DNA of 64,000 nt from NCBI RefSeq assembly GCF_018860245.1, contig NZ_JAHKPD010000008.1, positions 1 through 64,000 of the forward strand, in the 5' to 3' direction. The position numbers and the translations under genes were made by a program. Source of the DNA: Pseudotamlana agarivorans. Its GTDB lineage: Bacteria; Bacteroidota; Bacteroidia; Flavobacteriales; Flavobacteriaceae. A model generated the notes under the pieces. It ran no database searches, had not been told where the DNA came from, and was given only the letters and a program-made list of their open reading frames with translations. This document shows positions 54,162-63,870 of this stretch, one piece after another (within the stretch, counting starts at the first letter, position 1; every line of letters begins with the position of its first letter).

Positions 54162-55127
54162 ATGGCTGCAACCCTACTTTCATCACCTTTACAAGGTTTT
54201 ACCGATTTCAGATTTCGTAATGCGTTTAACCATTATTTTGGTGGCATTGATACCTTTTACGCGCCTTACATTAGGCTAAACGGTAAGTTAAAAATTAAGC
54301 AGTCTTATCAAAACGATTTGTTGCCTGAAAACAATACCACCTTGGAGGTGATTCCTCAGGTCATCACTAACGATCCCGACGAGTTTGTTTATGTTGCGAA
54401 GTACGTGCAAAGTTTAGGCTACAAAGAACTCAACTGGAATTTGGGTTGTCCCTACCCTATGGTCACCAAATCGGGTATGGGTTCTGGACTTATTTGTCAG
54501 CCCAATAGAATAAACGAAGTCCTTCACAAAGCCCATAACGACACTGATATTTTGGTTTCTATGAAAATGCGTATGGGCTATGAAAATGCTCAAGAAATTC
54601 TAGACACCTTCCCTATTTTAGATGCTTATCCTCTTAAAAATGTGGCCATTCACGCCAGAATTGGGAAACAACTTTACAAAGGTGCTGTTGATTTAGATGC
54701 TTTTGAAAAATGCATTAGTAGCACCAAGCACAAACTGTATTATAACGGTGATATCACTAGTGTTTCAGCATTTAATGCTATTGAAGACCGCTTTCCACAA
54801 ATCGATCACTTTATGATTGGCCGTGGCTTAATTGCCGATCCCTTTTTGCCTAGCATGATAAAAAATAATACCACTGTTTATCCCGAAAACCGTTGGGCTA
54901 TTTTTTCAGAATTTCACGATACTATTTACGAGCAATACGATGCTTATTTATCTGGACCAACACCTATTAAAATGAAAATGCTTGGCTTTTGGGAATACTT
55001 CGCACAAACCACTTCAAATCCGCAAAAAACATATAAAGCCATAAAAAAAGCCTCTAACCCAATTAAATACAAACAAGCGGTTAAGCAAATTATAAATACA
55101 GAGATGAAGATGCAGCAGACTTATTAA
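54162..55127 (+). CDS. tRNA-dihydrouridine synthase, second paralogue
   Basis: From the ATG at 54162 the protein has 321 residues. It has SSPLQGFTDFRFRNAF at the start, the catalytic cysteine in ELNWNLGCPYPMVTKSGMGSGL, VSMKMRMGYEN, AIHARIGKQLYKG and YYNGDITS. It is clearly diverged from the DusB at 38777-39772 and probably modifies a different D-loop position. The in-frame codon at 54114 lies upstream of the -7 box and is rejected. Confidence 0.9.
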   Translation: MAATLLSSPLQGFTDFRFRNAFNHYFGGIDTFYAPYIRLNGKLKIKQSYQNDLLPENNTTLEVIPQVITNDPDEFVYVAKYVQSLGYKELNWNLGCPYPMVTKSGMGSGLICQPNRINEVLHKAHNDTDILVSMKMRMGYENAQEILDTFPILDAYPLKNVAIHARIGKQLYKGAVDLDAFEKCISSTKHKLYYNGDITSVSAFNAIEDRFPQIDHFMIGRGLIADPFLPSMIKNNTTVYPENRWAIFSEFHDTIYEQYDAYLSGPTPIKMKMLGFWEYFAQTTSNPQKTYKAIKKASNPIKYKQAVKQIINTEMKMQQTY

Positions 55128-55322
55128 AAATTTAATTATTCTGTTTTTGAAACAATTACGGTAGCCTAATTCTCTCATTTTATCTTCTTTTAGGAATTAG
55201 TGAATTAAGCCCTTCATTATTTGTTCATTACATAACATTTACATTTGTTTTTTAATGATAACCGATATGAATACAGACTTAATTTTATTAAATTCGTTAA
55301 TGAATTCTAATAACTACCACAT

Positions 55323-57728
55323 ATGATTTTAAATACCGAATTAGAATATAAAGGAAATCTTTTTCCTTCCAAAATAGTTAAATACGAAAAGAATCTCAAC
55401 GTTTTATCTTTTACTACTGCAAACGGTGTGATTTTAGAAGTCACCGTTAGAAGAGATAGTATTCTCCGGTTCAGATTTACAACTACAGGCATTTTTGACA
55501 ACGATTTCTCTTATGCCATTACAAAATACGCCAGTAGAGGCTATAATCACCTTGAAGTTACCGAAGACGACCACAATTATATAATTACCACTTCAAAACT
55601 TATTTGTAACATTTCAAAATTAGATTTACGTACCTCTATTTACGATGCCGTAGATAAATCTTTAATTTGTGAAGATGAGCTTGGTTTCCACTGGGAAGAG
55701 AGTTATGAGTTTGGTGGCGATGTTGTAAAGATGTCGAAAACCGCGCAGCCAGGAGAAAGTTATTATGGTTTAGGCGATAAACCTGTAGATAATAACCTAA
55801 AAGGAAAACGTTTTGAGAACTGGGTAACCGATTCGTATGCTTACGGCCGCGATACCGATCCTATTTATAAAACCATTCCGTTTTACACGGCTTTACACAA
55901 TAAAAAATCTTACGGTATATTTTTCGATAATACCTTTAGATCGTACTTCGATTTTTGTAACGAACGTAGAAACATTACCAGCTTTTGGGCACATGGTGGT
56001 GAAATGAATTATTATTTCATTTACGGGCCAGATATGGGTGATGTTGTAGTGAACTACACCGATTTAACAGGAAAACCACACGCCATGCCAGCACTTTGGG
56101 CATTAGGTTACCACCAATGTAAATGGAGTTATTATCCGGAATCGAACGTCAAAGAAATCACAGCAAAATTTAGAGAATTACAAATACCTTGTGATGCGAT
56201 TTATTTAGATATTGATTACATGGAAGGCTTTCGATGCTTTACATGGAGTGAAGCCTATTTCCCAGATCCGAAACGTATGGTGAAAGAACTCGCAGACGAT
56301 GGCTTTAAAACCATTGTGATTATAGATCCTGGTATTAAAATAGACATGGATTATTCGGTGTTTAGAGAGGGCCTTGAAAAAGATTACTTCTGTAAACGTG
56401 CCGATGGGCCTTATATGAAAGGTAAAGTTTGGCCTGGCGAGTGTTACTTCCCAGATTTCACAAATCCAGAAGTAAGAGAATGGTGGGCAGATTTATTTAA
56501 AGAACTTGTAGAAGATATTGGTGTTCGCGGCGTTTGGAACGATATGAACGAACCAGCAGTAATGGATGTGCCAGGAAAAACATTCCCTAATGATGTACGT
56601 CATAATTACGACGGAAACCACTGTAGTCATAGAAAAGCACATAACGTTTACGGCATGCAAATGGCGCGTGCAACCTACCAAGGTTTAAAGAAATTCTCGT
56701 ACCCGAACAGACCTTTTGTAATTACAAGAGCGGCTTATTCTGGAACACAACGCTATACCTCAAGTTGGACTGGTGATAACGTAGCCACTTGGGATCACCT
56801 CAACATTGCTAATTTACAAGCACAACGCATGTGTATGTCTGGTTTCTCCTTTATAGGGTCTGATATTGGTGGTTTTGCCGAACAGCCTAACGGCGAACTA
56901 TACGCCCGTTGGATACAATTAGGTATTTTCCACCCGTTTTGTAGAACGCACTCTTCTGGAGACCACGGCGATCAAGAACCATGGGCTTTTGGAACAACCA
57001 TTACCGATGTGGTTAGAAAATTTATTGAACTACGTTATCAATTACTTCCTTACTTATACACCGCTTTTTGGAAGTATGCTGAAGAAGGCATTCCAATCTT
57101 AAAGTCATTAGTGCTTTACGATCAAAAAGATCCGCAAACACACTATAGAAACGATGAGTTTGTTTTTGGTGAACAAATATTAGCCTGCCCAATTACAGGG
57201 CCAAATTTAAAAGGAAGACGCATGTACATCCCGATTGGGAAGTGGTTTAACTTTTGGACGGATGAGGTTGTAAGTGGCGGACAAGAAATTTGGGTGGATG
57301 CCGATTTAGATAGTATGCCAATTTTTGTAAAAGAAGGTGCTATTATTCCTAAATACCCGATCCAGCAGTATGTTGGCGAAAAAACCGTTGAAGAATTAAC
57401 CCTTGATGTGTATTACAAAGAAGGTAATGAAATCTCTGAAGTTTATGAAGATGCTACCGATGGTTACGATTATATTAAGGGCCGTTACAGCTTAAGAAAC
57501 TTTAAGTTTCAAGGAAAGAAAAATGAAGTTATCATTCAGCAACATAAGTCTGGAAAATTCATTACCACTTATAAAACATTTAGAATTCATTTCCACGGAT
57601 TACCATTTACCATAAAGGAAATAGAAATTGATAATGTCATTATTCCTTTCGAAGAATTGAGATTTAAAGGCGGTACAAGTTTAAAACTGACCAAAGAATT
57701 TACAGAACTTCATATTATTGGAGAGTAA
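55323..57728 (+). CDS. GH31 alpha-glucosidase
   Basis: The 801-residue protein has the GH31 nucleophile motif GVWNDMNEPAVMD (about 398-410), the acid/base region SSWTGDNVATWDHL, GSDIGGFAEQPNGELYARW and GDHGDQEPWAFG, with beta domains before and after the barrel. It lacks a signal peptide, so it is probably cytosolic and acts on maltodextrins, glycogen fragments or related alpha-glucosides. It ends at a strong bidirectional terminator. Confidence 0.93.
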   Translation: MILNTELEYKGNLFPSKIVKYEKNLNVLSFTTANGVILEVTVRRDSILRFRFTTTGIFDNDFSYAITKYASRGYNHLEVTEDDHNYIITTSKLICNISKLDLRTSIYDAVDKSLICEDELGFHWEESYEFGGDVVKMSKTAQPGESYYGLGDKPVDNNLKGKRFENWVTDSYAYGRDTDPIYKTIPFYTALHNKKSYGIFFDNTFRSYFDFCNERRNITSFWAHGGEMNYYFIYGPDMGDVVVNYTDLTGKPHAMPALWALGYHQCKWSYYPESNVKEITAKFRELQIPCDAIYLDIDYMEGFRCFTWSEAYFPDPKRMVKELADDGFKTIVIIDPGIKIDMDYSVFREGLEKDYFCKRADGPYMKGKVWPGECYFPDFTNPEVREWWADLFKELVEDIGVRGVWNDMNEPAVMDVPGKTFPNDVRHNYDGNHCSHRKAHNVYGMQMARATYQGLKKFSYPNRPFVITRAAYSGTQRYTSSWTGDNVATWDHLNIANLQAQRMCMSGFSFIGSDIGGFAEQPNGELYARWIQLGIFHPFCRTHSSGDHGDQEPWAFGTTITDVVRKFIELRYQLLPYLYTAFWKYAEEGIPILKSLVLYDQKDPQTHYRNDEFVFGEQILACPITGPNLKGRRMYIPIGKWFNFWTDEVVSGGQEIWVDADLDSMPIFVKEGAIIPKYPIQQYVGEKTVEELTLDVYYKEGNEISEVYEDATDGYDYIKGRYSLRNFKFQGKKNEVIIQQHKSGKFITTYKTFRIHFHGLPFTIKEIEIDNVIIPFEELRFKGGTSLKLTKEFTELHIIGE

Positions 57729-57750
57729 AATTCAAATTTTATAACATACC

Positions 57751-57788
57751 AAAAAGCCTTCATTTAGTTTAAAATGAAGGCTTTTTTT
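57751..57788. terminator. bidirectional intrinsic terminator
   Basis: AAAAAGCCTTCATTT pairs perfectly with AAATGAAGGCTTTTT (15 pairs, loop of 6) followed by T residues. It serves the convergent GH31 and antiporter genes. Confidence 0.88.
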
Positions 57789-57800
57789 ATAACTACTAAT

Positions 57801-59645
57801 CTAAGTAGTCTGTACCTTCTCAACATCAAAAGGTTTTCCTAAATAAACCAATAGGTACCCTTTTTCGATGGTTTCAACCTCTAAATTAAATGAAGAAATA
57901 ATATGTAATTCCCCTTCTGTATCTTTAATAAACAAAGGAATCATGTCCTTATCCTTATTCGTCGCTTTAATTAAGTCTTGATAGTGATTTTTATCTTCTA
58001 ATTCGATTTCATTAATAGAAGGGTGTTTACGTGCCAAAGCATATAAGGTACTATAATCATCTTTATGAGAAAACAATCCTTCTTTAGGGTTTTCGCTATC
58101 GTCAAGCATTTCTAATGGTGTTACTAACCTAAATGCACCATTTTCACCAAAGTCCTTTCCAAACTTACTAATCGCGTATTTATTAATATCTGAATTTCCT
58201 GTTAAAGCCATTAAATAACCTACATCGTTCAATTCAATATTATCCATTAATGTGTCTGAATAAATATTTGTAGTTAAAGCTTCGAGGCCAAGCTCTTTGG
58301 CTTTTTCAATGTTTTTCTCATTACTATCAATAAGCACCACATGCCTACCGTTTTCAAATAAATAATGCCCTAAAAGTCTAGAAACTTTCGATGCACCAAC
58401 AATTAAAATACCGTCAGATTTTTTAAGAAAAACACCAACCAGTTTCGCAAATAAGCGTGCTGTTGTAGCATTCAATAAAACGGTACCTAATACAATCATA
58501 AATACCAAAGGTGTTATGTACTCGGCGCCTTCAACACCTTCTTTTAATAATTTACTACCAAAAAGCGAAGCGATACCTGCGGCAACAATTCCGCGGGGTC
58601 CTACCCAACTAATAAAAAGTTTTTCTTTAAATTTTAGTGTCGAATTTATGGTACTTAAAAACACAGCTAATGGCCTAATTATGAAAACCACCGATAAGAA
58701 TAAGACCAGTGTTTTCCAATTATAAAGCAACATTAAATCTTCAAAATTAATGTTTGCCGCTAATAAAATAAATAAAATTGAAATCAATAAAACACTTAAA
58801 GATTCTTTGAAATACAGGAGTTCCTTGAGGTTCTTTAATTTTCCGTTTCCTAAAACCATACCCATAACTACAACCGCGAGAAGTCCAGATTCATGGGCGA
58901 ATAATTCAGATTCAACAAAAACCAAAAGCACAGTAGATAAAGAGACCACATTTAATAAATAATGCGGTATCAATTTTTTATTGATTACAAAGGCTAAGGC
59001 ATGTGCAAATGTGAACCCGAAAGTAGTACCAAATAATATAATTTTCCCAAATTCCATTAAAGCCATTTTGGTAAAACCAACATGACCTTCCACACTAATA
59101 AATTCAAAAACCAATACGGCTACTAAAGCCCCAATGGGGTCTATTAAAATACCTTCCCATTTTAAAACTGCAGAAACATCTTTTTTAAGGGGAATATTAC
59201 GTAGGATTGGGGTGATAACGGTTGGTCCTGTTACAATTATGAGTCCGGAAAACAGAAAAGACAATTCCCAGCTTAAACCAAAAATTTTATGGGCCAACAA
59301 CCCTGCTCCAAAAAATGTAATGGTAGATCCTACCGTAATTAACTTTGTAATTACGGGGCCTACATTTTTTATTTCGGCTCTTTTAAGGGTTAAACCTCCT
59401 TCAAAAAGGATAATACTTATGGCTAACGATACAAAATAATACAGGCCATCTCCTGGAAAAAAACCTTTGGTACCATTCCAAACCGGTTCAATCCATTTAG
59501 AACCATCCTGTGTGATAAACTCTGCTGCAATTGGACCTACTAAAAGCCCGATTAGAATTAATGGTAAAATGGCAGGAATTTTAAATTTCCAAGCTACCCA
59601 TTGCGCCAATATGCCTAAAATAATAATTCCAGCAAGTTCTAACAT
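57801..59645 (-). CDS. cation:proton antiporter with TrkA-N domain
   Basis: The 614-residue protein has about twelve membrane helices with motifs of the CPA family (FLFSGLIIVTGPTVITPIL near 130-150, SWVGPRGIVAAGIASLFG near 345-365). A cytosolic TrkA-N/RCK domain follows (GILIVGASKVSRLLGHYLF, VLIDSNEKNIEKAKELG) with an unassigned C-terminus. It exchanges Na+ or K+ for protons, probably gated by a nucleotide bound to the RCK domain. Divergent from the stress-protein/SulP operon, with 101 bases between. Confidence 0.9.
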   Translation of the reverse strand: MLELAGIIILGILAQWVAWKFKIPAILPLILIGLLVGPIAAEFITQDGSKWIEPVWNGTKGFFPGDGLYYFVSLAISIILFEGGLTLKRAEIKNVGPVITKLITVGSTITFFGAGLLAHKIFGLSWELSFLFSGLIIVTGPTVITPILRNIPLKKDVSAVLKWEGILIDPIGALVAVLVFEFISVEGHVGFTKMALMEFGKIILFGTTFGFTFAHALAFVINKKLIPHYLLNVVSLSTVLLVFVESELFAHESGLLAVVVMGMVLGNGKLKNLKELLYFKESLSVLLISILFILLAANINFEDLMLLYNWKTLVLFLSVVFIIRPLAVFLSTINSTLKFKEKLFISWVGPRGIVAAGIASLFGSKLLKEGVEGAEYITPLVFMIVLGTVLLNATTARLFAKLVGVFLKKSDGILIVGASKVSRLLGHYLFENGRHVVLIDSNEKNIEKAKELGLEALTTNIYSDTLMDNIELNDVGYLMALTGNSDINKYAISKFGKDFGENGAFRLVTPLEMLDDSENPKEGLFSHKDDYSTLYALARKHPSINEIELEDKNHYQDLIKATNKDKDMIPLFIKDTEGELHIISSFNLEVETIEKGYLLVYLGKPFDVEKVQTT

Positions 59646-59746
59646 AAAATAAAAATCTGTTTGAGGGCACTAATTTAAAGAAAACAGACGATTTAAAGAT
59701 TTTAAAAATACTATCTTTCAACTTTAACCATAAAATTGAGCACTTT

Positions 59747-60595
59747 TTGTCTTTAAAGCCCTTTAAAAGTATAGGAATTGGGGTCGCTTTCTCTCCAAAC
59801 TTAAAAGCGAACTTATATGAATCTGCTAGATTGTCTGTGTTTTTAGGCGCTAAACTCTTTCTCATTCATGTGGGTGACGCTTCCGCGGAAAAATTAAATC
59901 AGCTTGACGACATATTAAAAAGCTTTAAATCGGAGGGATTAGACTACGAAGTGGTTTTTAAAACTGGTGATCCTGTTGAAGTTATTTTATCGATTTCCGA
60001 AGAAAAAAAAATTGACTTACTTATTCTTGGTGCCCTACAACGCGAACGCTTTCTAAAATATTACGTAGGTTCTATTGCAAGAAAAATTACGCGACGTGCC
60101 AAATGTTCGATCCTGCTATTGATAAAACCTGCTGTAGAACGTATCCCGTGTCAGCATATCGTCGTAAACGGGTTAAAAGACCCAAAAACCGAACAAACCA
60201 TTACAACTGCCTTTTATTTTGCCACGAAATTAAAAACTGAAAAGCTAACAATTGTTGAAGAAATTAAGGAAGACCAAGTCACAGTAAAGGTCGAAGACGA
60301 TAAATCGCTAAGAATGGCAAATATCATGAAAGAGCGTATAAAACTTAGGGAAAACTCTAGAATTAATGAGATTATTAGTCATATTCCAGAAGCTTATACC
60401 CAAGATAAAACTATAAAATTACAGGCCATTTTTGGAAAACAAGGCTATTCCATTGGGCATTATGCCCAAATTTCTCGAGCCGATTTACTCGTAATGAATG
60501 CGCCTTCTAAAATGACCTTTTGGGACCGATTATTCCCCCACGATATTGAACATATTTTAACCGAATTACCAACCGATGTACTAATTCTACAATGA
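59747..60595 (+). CDS. tandem universal stress protein
   Basis: The 282-residue protein contains two UspA-like halves (1-125 and 135-282), each ending in the typical C-terminal strand (CSILLLIK, TDVLILQ). The ATP loop G-x2-G-x9-G-S is incomplete in the first half (LGALQRERFLKYYVGS), so nucleotide binding is doubtful. The start is TTG at 59747; no ATG exists near the domain start. A -7-like TATCTTTC lies at 59713-59720. It overlaps the SulP gene by four bases, so it probably regulates or senses for that transporter. Confidence 0.82.
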   Translation: MSLKPFKSIGIGVAFSPNLKANLYESARLSVFLGAKLFLIHVGDASAEKLNQLDDILKSFKSEGLDYEVVFKTGDPVEVILSISEEKKIDLLILGALQRERFLKYYVGSIARKITRRAKCSILLLIKPAVERIPCQHIVVNGLKDPKTEQTITTAFYFATKLKTEKLTIVEEIKEDQVTVKVEDDKSLRMANIMKERIKLRENSRINEIISHIPEAYTQDKTIKLQAIFGKQGYSIGHYAQISRADLLVMNAPSKMTFWDRLFPHDIEHILTELPTDVLILQ

Positions 60596-62796
60596 GTGGA
60601 AAAAAAAGCAACATAAAGCAATTTATTCAAGACTTACCAAAAAACGTATTTTCTGGTTTTGTAGTTAGTCTCATAGCACTACCCTTAGGTTTAGGTCTAG
60701 CGATGGCTAGTGAAGCACCTCCAATTGCAGGTATTATTGCCGCAGTTATAGGCGGTATTACCGTTTCCCTTTTAGGCGGCAGTCATGTTACCATTGTAGG
60801 CCCCGGAAATGGCTTGGTAGGTGTTACCTTGGTGGCTATAACCACTTTGGGTCTTGAAACCGCTTATATTGCCATTGTGTTTTCAGGCCTGTTTTTACTG
60901 CTTTTAGGCTTTTTTAGAATGGGAAAACTCTCCGATTTTTTCCCTTCTTCGGCCATTCAAGGGATGTTGGCCGCCATCGGGCTCATCATTTTAGGGAAGC
61001 AGTTTCACATCATGTTAGCGCATAAAATTAACCGATCGGATACCATAGATTATCTCATAGAAATTCCTTTCACTTTAAACGATGCCGTTCATTATGAGAA
61101 AAAAGGACTTGTTTTTGCAGCCCTTGCAGGGATATTAAGTTTAGCGATTATGTTTTTCTATTCTAAAGTGAGAAACAAGTATTTACAACTTATTCCAGCA
61201 CCTATGTGGATTGTTATACTTTCCATTGGATTTAGTTATTATGTTGAAATTGGGCTGCATGAAGCAAATCCCATATCTAAAGAATATATGATTTCTGGTA
61301 TTCCTTCCATTCAGAATATTCTAGCCGATATCCCCATACCTAATTTTAATGGTATTTGGAGTATGGCCTTTTTGGGAAGTGTTTTCGGGCTCACGCTCAT
61401 TTCCAGTATTGAATCCCTATTAAGTATAAAAGCGGTAGATAAATTAGACCCTGAAAAAAGGCGCTCGAACGTAAACCGCGACTTAAAAGCCCTAGGTTTA
61501 GCCACCATTGGAAGTGGTTTTTTAGGCGGCTTAAATGTGGTTACCGTAATTGCAAGAAGTTCGGTTAATGTAAACCAAGGCGGAAACAACCGATCATCCA
61601 ACTTTTTTCACGCTTTATTTTTAATTATTTTTATTGTCTTTTTTAGCACGCAACTCACTCGTATACCACTCCCAGCACTTATGGCTATTTTGGTTTACAC
61701 CGGTTATAAGTTGGCTTCTCCAGACATTATTACCAAAATGTTTTCTATAGGAAAAGAGCAGCTCATCATCTTTTTTATCACTCTAGTGGTTACCCTAAAA
61801 ATCGGATTAATTACCGGGATTATCGCTGGGGTTATTGCCACCATAATTATTCATATCATCATTAACAAAAGTGCAGGACTGTTTTTTAGAAATGTGTTAA
61901 AACCAAACGTTTTGATGTATAAGGAACAAGATGGTAAAGAAAATTATTATGTAAGTGTGAAGCATTTTTGTAGCTTTTTAAATTATTTCAGATTAAAAAA
62001 ACATTTAGACGCCGTTCCTGAAGACCAAGATGTGATTGTCGATTTTTCGCTTTGCGACTTTGTAGATAATACCGTGATGGAAAACATTCATAATTATCAA
62101 GAATTATTCGCCAAACGCGGTGGTCATTTTGATGTGGTTGGACTAGACATGCACGATACAGGCACCAAACATCCTCTAGCTTCACGACGTTTATTAGCCG
62201 TGCCACGCATTATAAAAAAGAGTTTAACCAGACGCCAAAATAGCTTGTACAGTCTGGCGGAAGATTATCACCTCAACTACAATCCGAAACACCAAAAGGA
62301 GCTCACCTTCTTAAATAATTTTAGTTTTTTCCAAACTAAACACATCGACCATATTTACAATAAATTATCTACTGAAGATAAAAGCATCAAACTGTTTGAT
62401 ATTGAATTTTCTGAAGGTGAATTTATCGCGAAAGAAGTGATTAGAAAAACCATGATTCATATCGAAATAAATCAAGCGATACCCGAATTCACTTTGGATA
62501 AAGAAGGTTTTTTAGAAAAAGTATCGGCTCTAGCAGGGATTAAAGACATTGATATTGAAAACCATGACGACTTTTCTAACCGTTTTCATTTAATGGGTGA
62601 AAATGAAAAAAGTATTGCGCAGTTTTTTAATGATGATATCACTCACTTTTTTGAAAGTAACCCGTATTACCACGTGGAATCTAACGGTAAATCCATTTTA
62701 ATCTTCGGAAAAGAACGCCTTGCCAGTATAAAAGAAATAAAAGCCTTATTTGATTATGGCAAACGCCTAAAAGCCGTGATTGAAGCTAATAATTAA
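60592..62796 (+). CDS. SulP-family anion transporter
   Basis: The 734-residue protein has a SulP membrane domain (about 15-430) with SLIALPLGLGLAMASEAPPIAGIIAAVIGG, SHVTIVGPGNGLVG and GGLNVVTVIARSSVNVNQGG, then a STAS-like domain (about 440-550, VIVDFSLCDFVDNTVMEN). A further 180-residue C-terminal extension is one I cannot assign. SulP proteins carry sulfate, bicarbonate or other anions. ATGA overlap with the universal stress protein gene shows translational coupling. A bicarbonate role, given the neighbouring proton antiporter, is inference. Confidence 0.9.
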   Translation: MSGKKSNIKQFIQDLPKNVFSGFVVSLIALPLGLGLAMASEAPPIAGIIAAVIGGITVSLLGGSHVTIVGPGNGLVGVTLVAITTLGLETAYIAIVFSGLFLLLLGFFRMGKLSDFFPSSAIQGMLAAIGLIILGKQFHIMLAHKINRSDTIDYLIEIPFTLNDAVHYEKKGLVFAALAGILSLAIMFFYSKVRNKYLQLIPAPMWIVILSIGFSYYVEIGLHEANPISKEYMISGIPSIQNILADIPIPNFNGIWSMAFLGSVFGLTLISSIESLLSIKAVDKLDPEKRRSNVNRDLKALGLATIGSGFLGGLNVVTVIARSSVNVNQGGNNRSSNFFHALFLIIFIVFFSTQLTRIPLPALMAILVYTGYKLASPDIITKMFSIGKEQLIIFFITLVVTLKIGLITGIIAGVIATIIIHIIINKSAGLFFRNVLKPNVLMYKEQDGKENYYVSVKHFCSFLNYFRLKKHLDAVPEDQDVIVDFSLCDFVDNTVMENIHNYQELFAKRGGHFDVVGLDMHDTGTKHPLASRRLLAVPRIIKKSLTRRQNSLYSLAEDYHLNYNPKHQKELTFLNNFSFFQTKHIDHIYNKLSTEDKSIKLFDIEFSEGEFIAKEVIRKTMIHIEINQAIPEFTLDKEGFLEKVSALAGIKDIDIENHDDFSNRFHLMGENEKSIAQFFNDDITHFFESNPYYHVESNGKSILIFGKERLASIKEIKALFDYGKRLKAVIEANN

Positions 62797-62967
62797 CTTT
62801 AAAATAACAAGGTATTAATTATCAATACAGCCCTGTATAACCCCATTCCTCCTATAGAAGGCCTATAAATTTCAGAAACAGAAACAAAACAGACATTAAA
62901 CAAGGGTTTTTTCTACAATTCTTCTTAATATATTCTTAACATTTAAGCCGTTTGTTAATAGATTCCG

Positions 62968-62975
62968 TAATTTTG
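62968..62975 (+). promoter_or_regulatory. -7 box abutting the MBL gene start
   Basis: TAATTTTG lies only seven bases before the ATG at 62983, so transcription would begin at or next to the start codon. It is the second such case in the window. Confidence 0.45.
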
Positions 62976-62982
62976 TTTCCGT

Positions 62983-63843
62983 ATGACCTTATTTCCTATA
63001 AACACGGGCAATTTTAAACTGGATGGTGGCGCCATGTTTGGCGTCGTTCCAAAATCGATTTGGCAACGTACAAACCCTTCAGATTCCAATAACATGATTG
63101 ACTTAACCGCAAGATGTCTTCTTATTCAAGATGGCGATCGCCTAATCTTGATCGATAATGGTATGGGAAACAAACAATCGGATAAGTTTTTTGGTTATTA
63201 CTACCAGTGGGGCGATTTCAGCTTAGATAAATCTTTAAAACAATATGGTTTTCATCGTGATGATGTTACCGATGTTTTTTTAACACACCTACATTTCGAT
63301 CACTGTGGCGGTAGTATCCAATGGAACAAAGATAAAACAGGTTACGAAACTGCTTTTAAAAATGCGCATTTCTGGAGCAATGAAGACCATTGGCAATGGG
63401 CTACGGAGCCTAACCGCCGTGAAAAAGCTTCTTTTTTAAAGGAAAACATCCTTCCTATGGAAGAAAGTGGTCAGTTAAAATTCACAGCCCTTCCAGAAAA
63501 CGATATCCTTAAAAATTCAGCTTTAGGTTTCGATATCTTTTTTGCTAACGGACATACCGACAAGCAGATGATTCCTATGATAAAATATCAGGACAAAACC
63601 ATTGCTTTTATGGCCGATTTATTACCAACTGTTGGGCATTTGCCTCTACCCTATGTTATGGGTTACGATACCAGACCTTTATTAACCATGGATGAAAAAG
63701 AAAAATTTCTAAACATGGCTGCCAATAAAAACCTCTATCTGTTTTTAGAGCATGATGCACACAACGAAATTATTACCGTGCAACACACCGAAAAAGGTGT
63801 ACGATTAAAAGACACATTTACAACACAAGATATATTCAATTAA
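62983..63843 (+). CDS. metallo-beta-lactamase-fold hydrolase
   Basis: The 286-residue protein has the zinc motif HLHFDH at 102-107 and later ligands in FANGHTDKQ and FLEHDAHNE, the pattern of the lactonase-like MBL group. A GGAMFGVVPKSIW N-terminus is shared with many Bacteroidota members. The substrate is unknown (lactone, ester or phosphoester). No signal peptide is present. It lies 27 bases before a lipoprotein gene on the same strand. Confidence 0.88.
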   Translation: MTLFPINTGNFKLDGGAMFGVVPKSIWQRTNPSDSNNMIDLTARCLLIQDGDRLILIDNGMGNKQSDKFFGYYYQWGDFSLDKSLKQYGFHRDDVTDVFLTHLHFDHCGGSIQWNKDKTGYETAFKNAHFWSNEDHWQWATEPNRREKASFLKENILPMEESGQLKFTALPENDILKNSALGFDIFFANGHTDKQMIPMIKYQDKTIAFMADLLPTVGHLPLPYVMGYDTRPLLTMDEKEKFLNMAANKNLYLFLEHDAHNEIITVQHTEKGVRLKDTFTTQDIFN

Positions 63844-63870
63844 TAACACATATATAATTAAAAAGTAACT

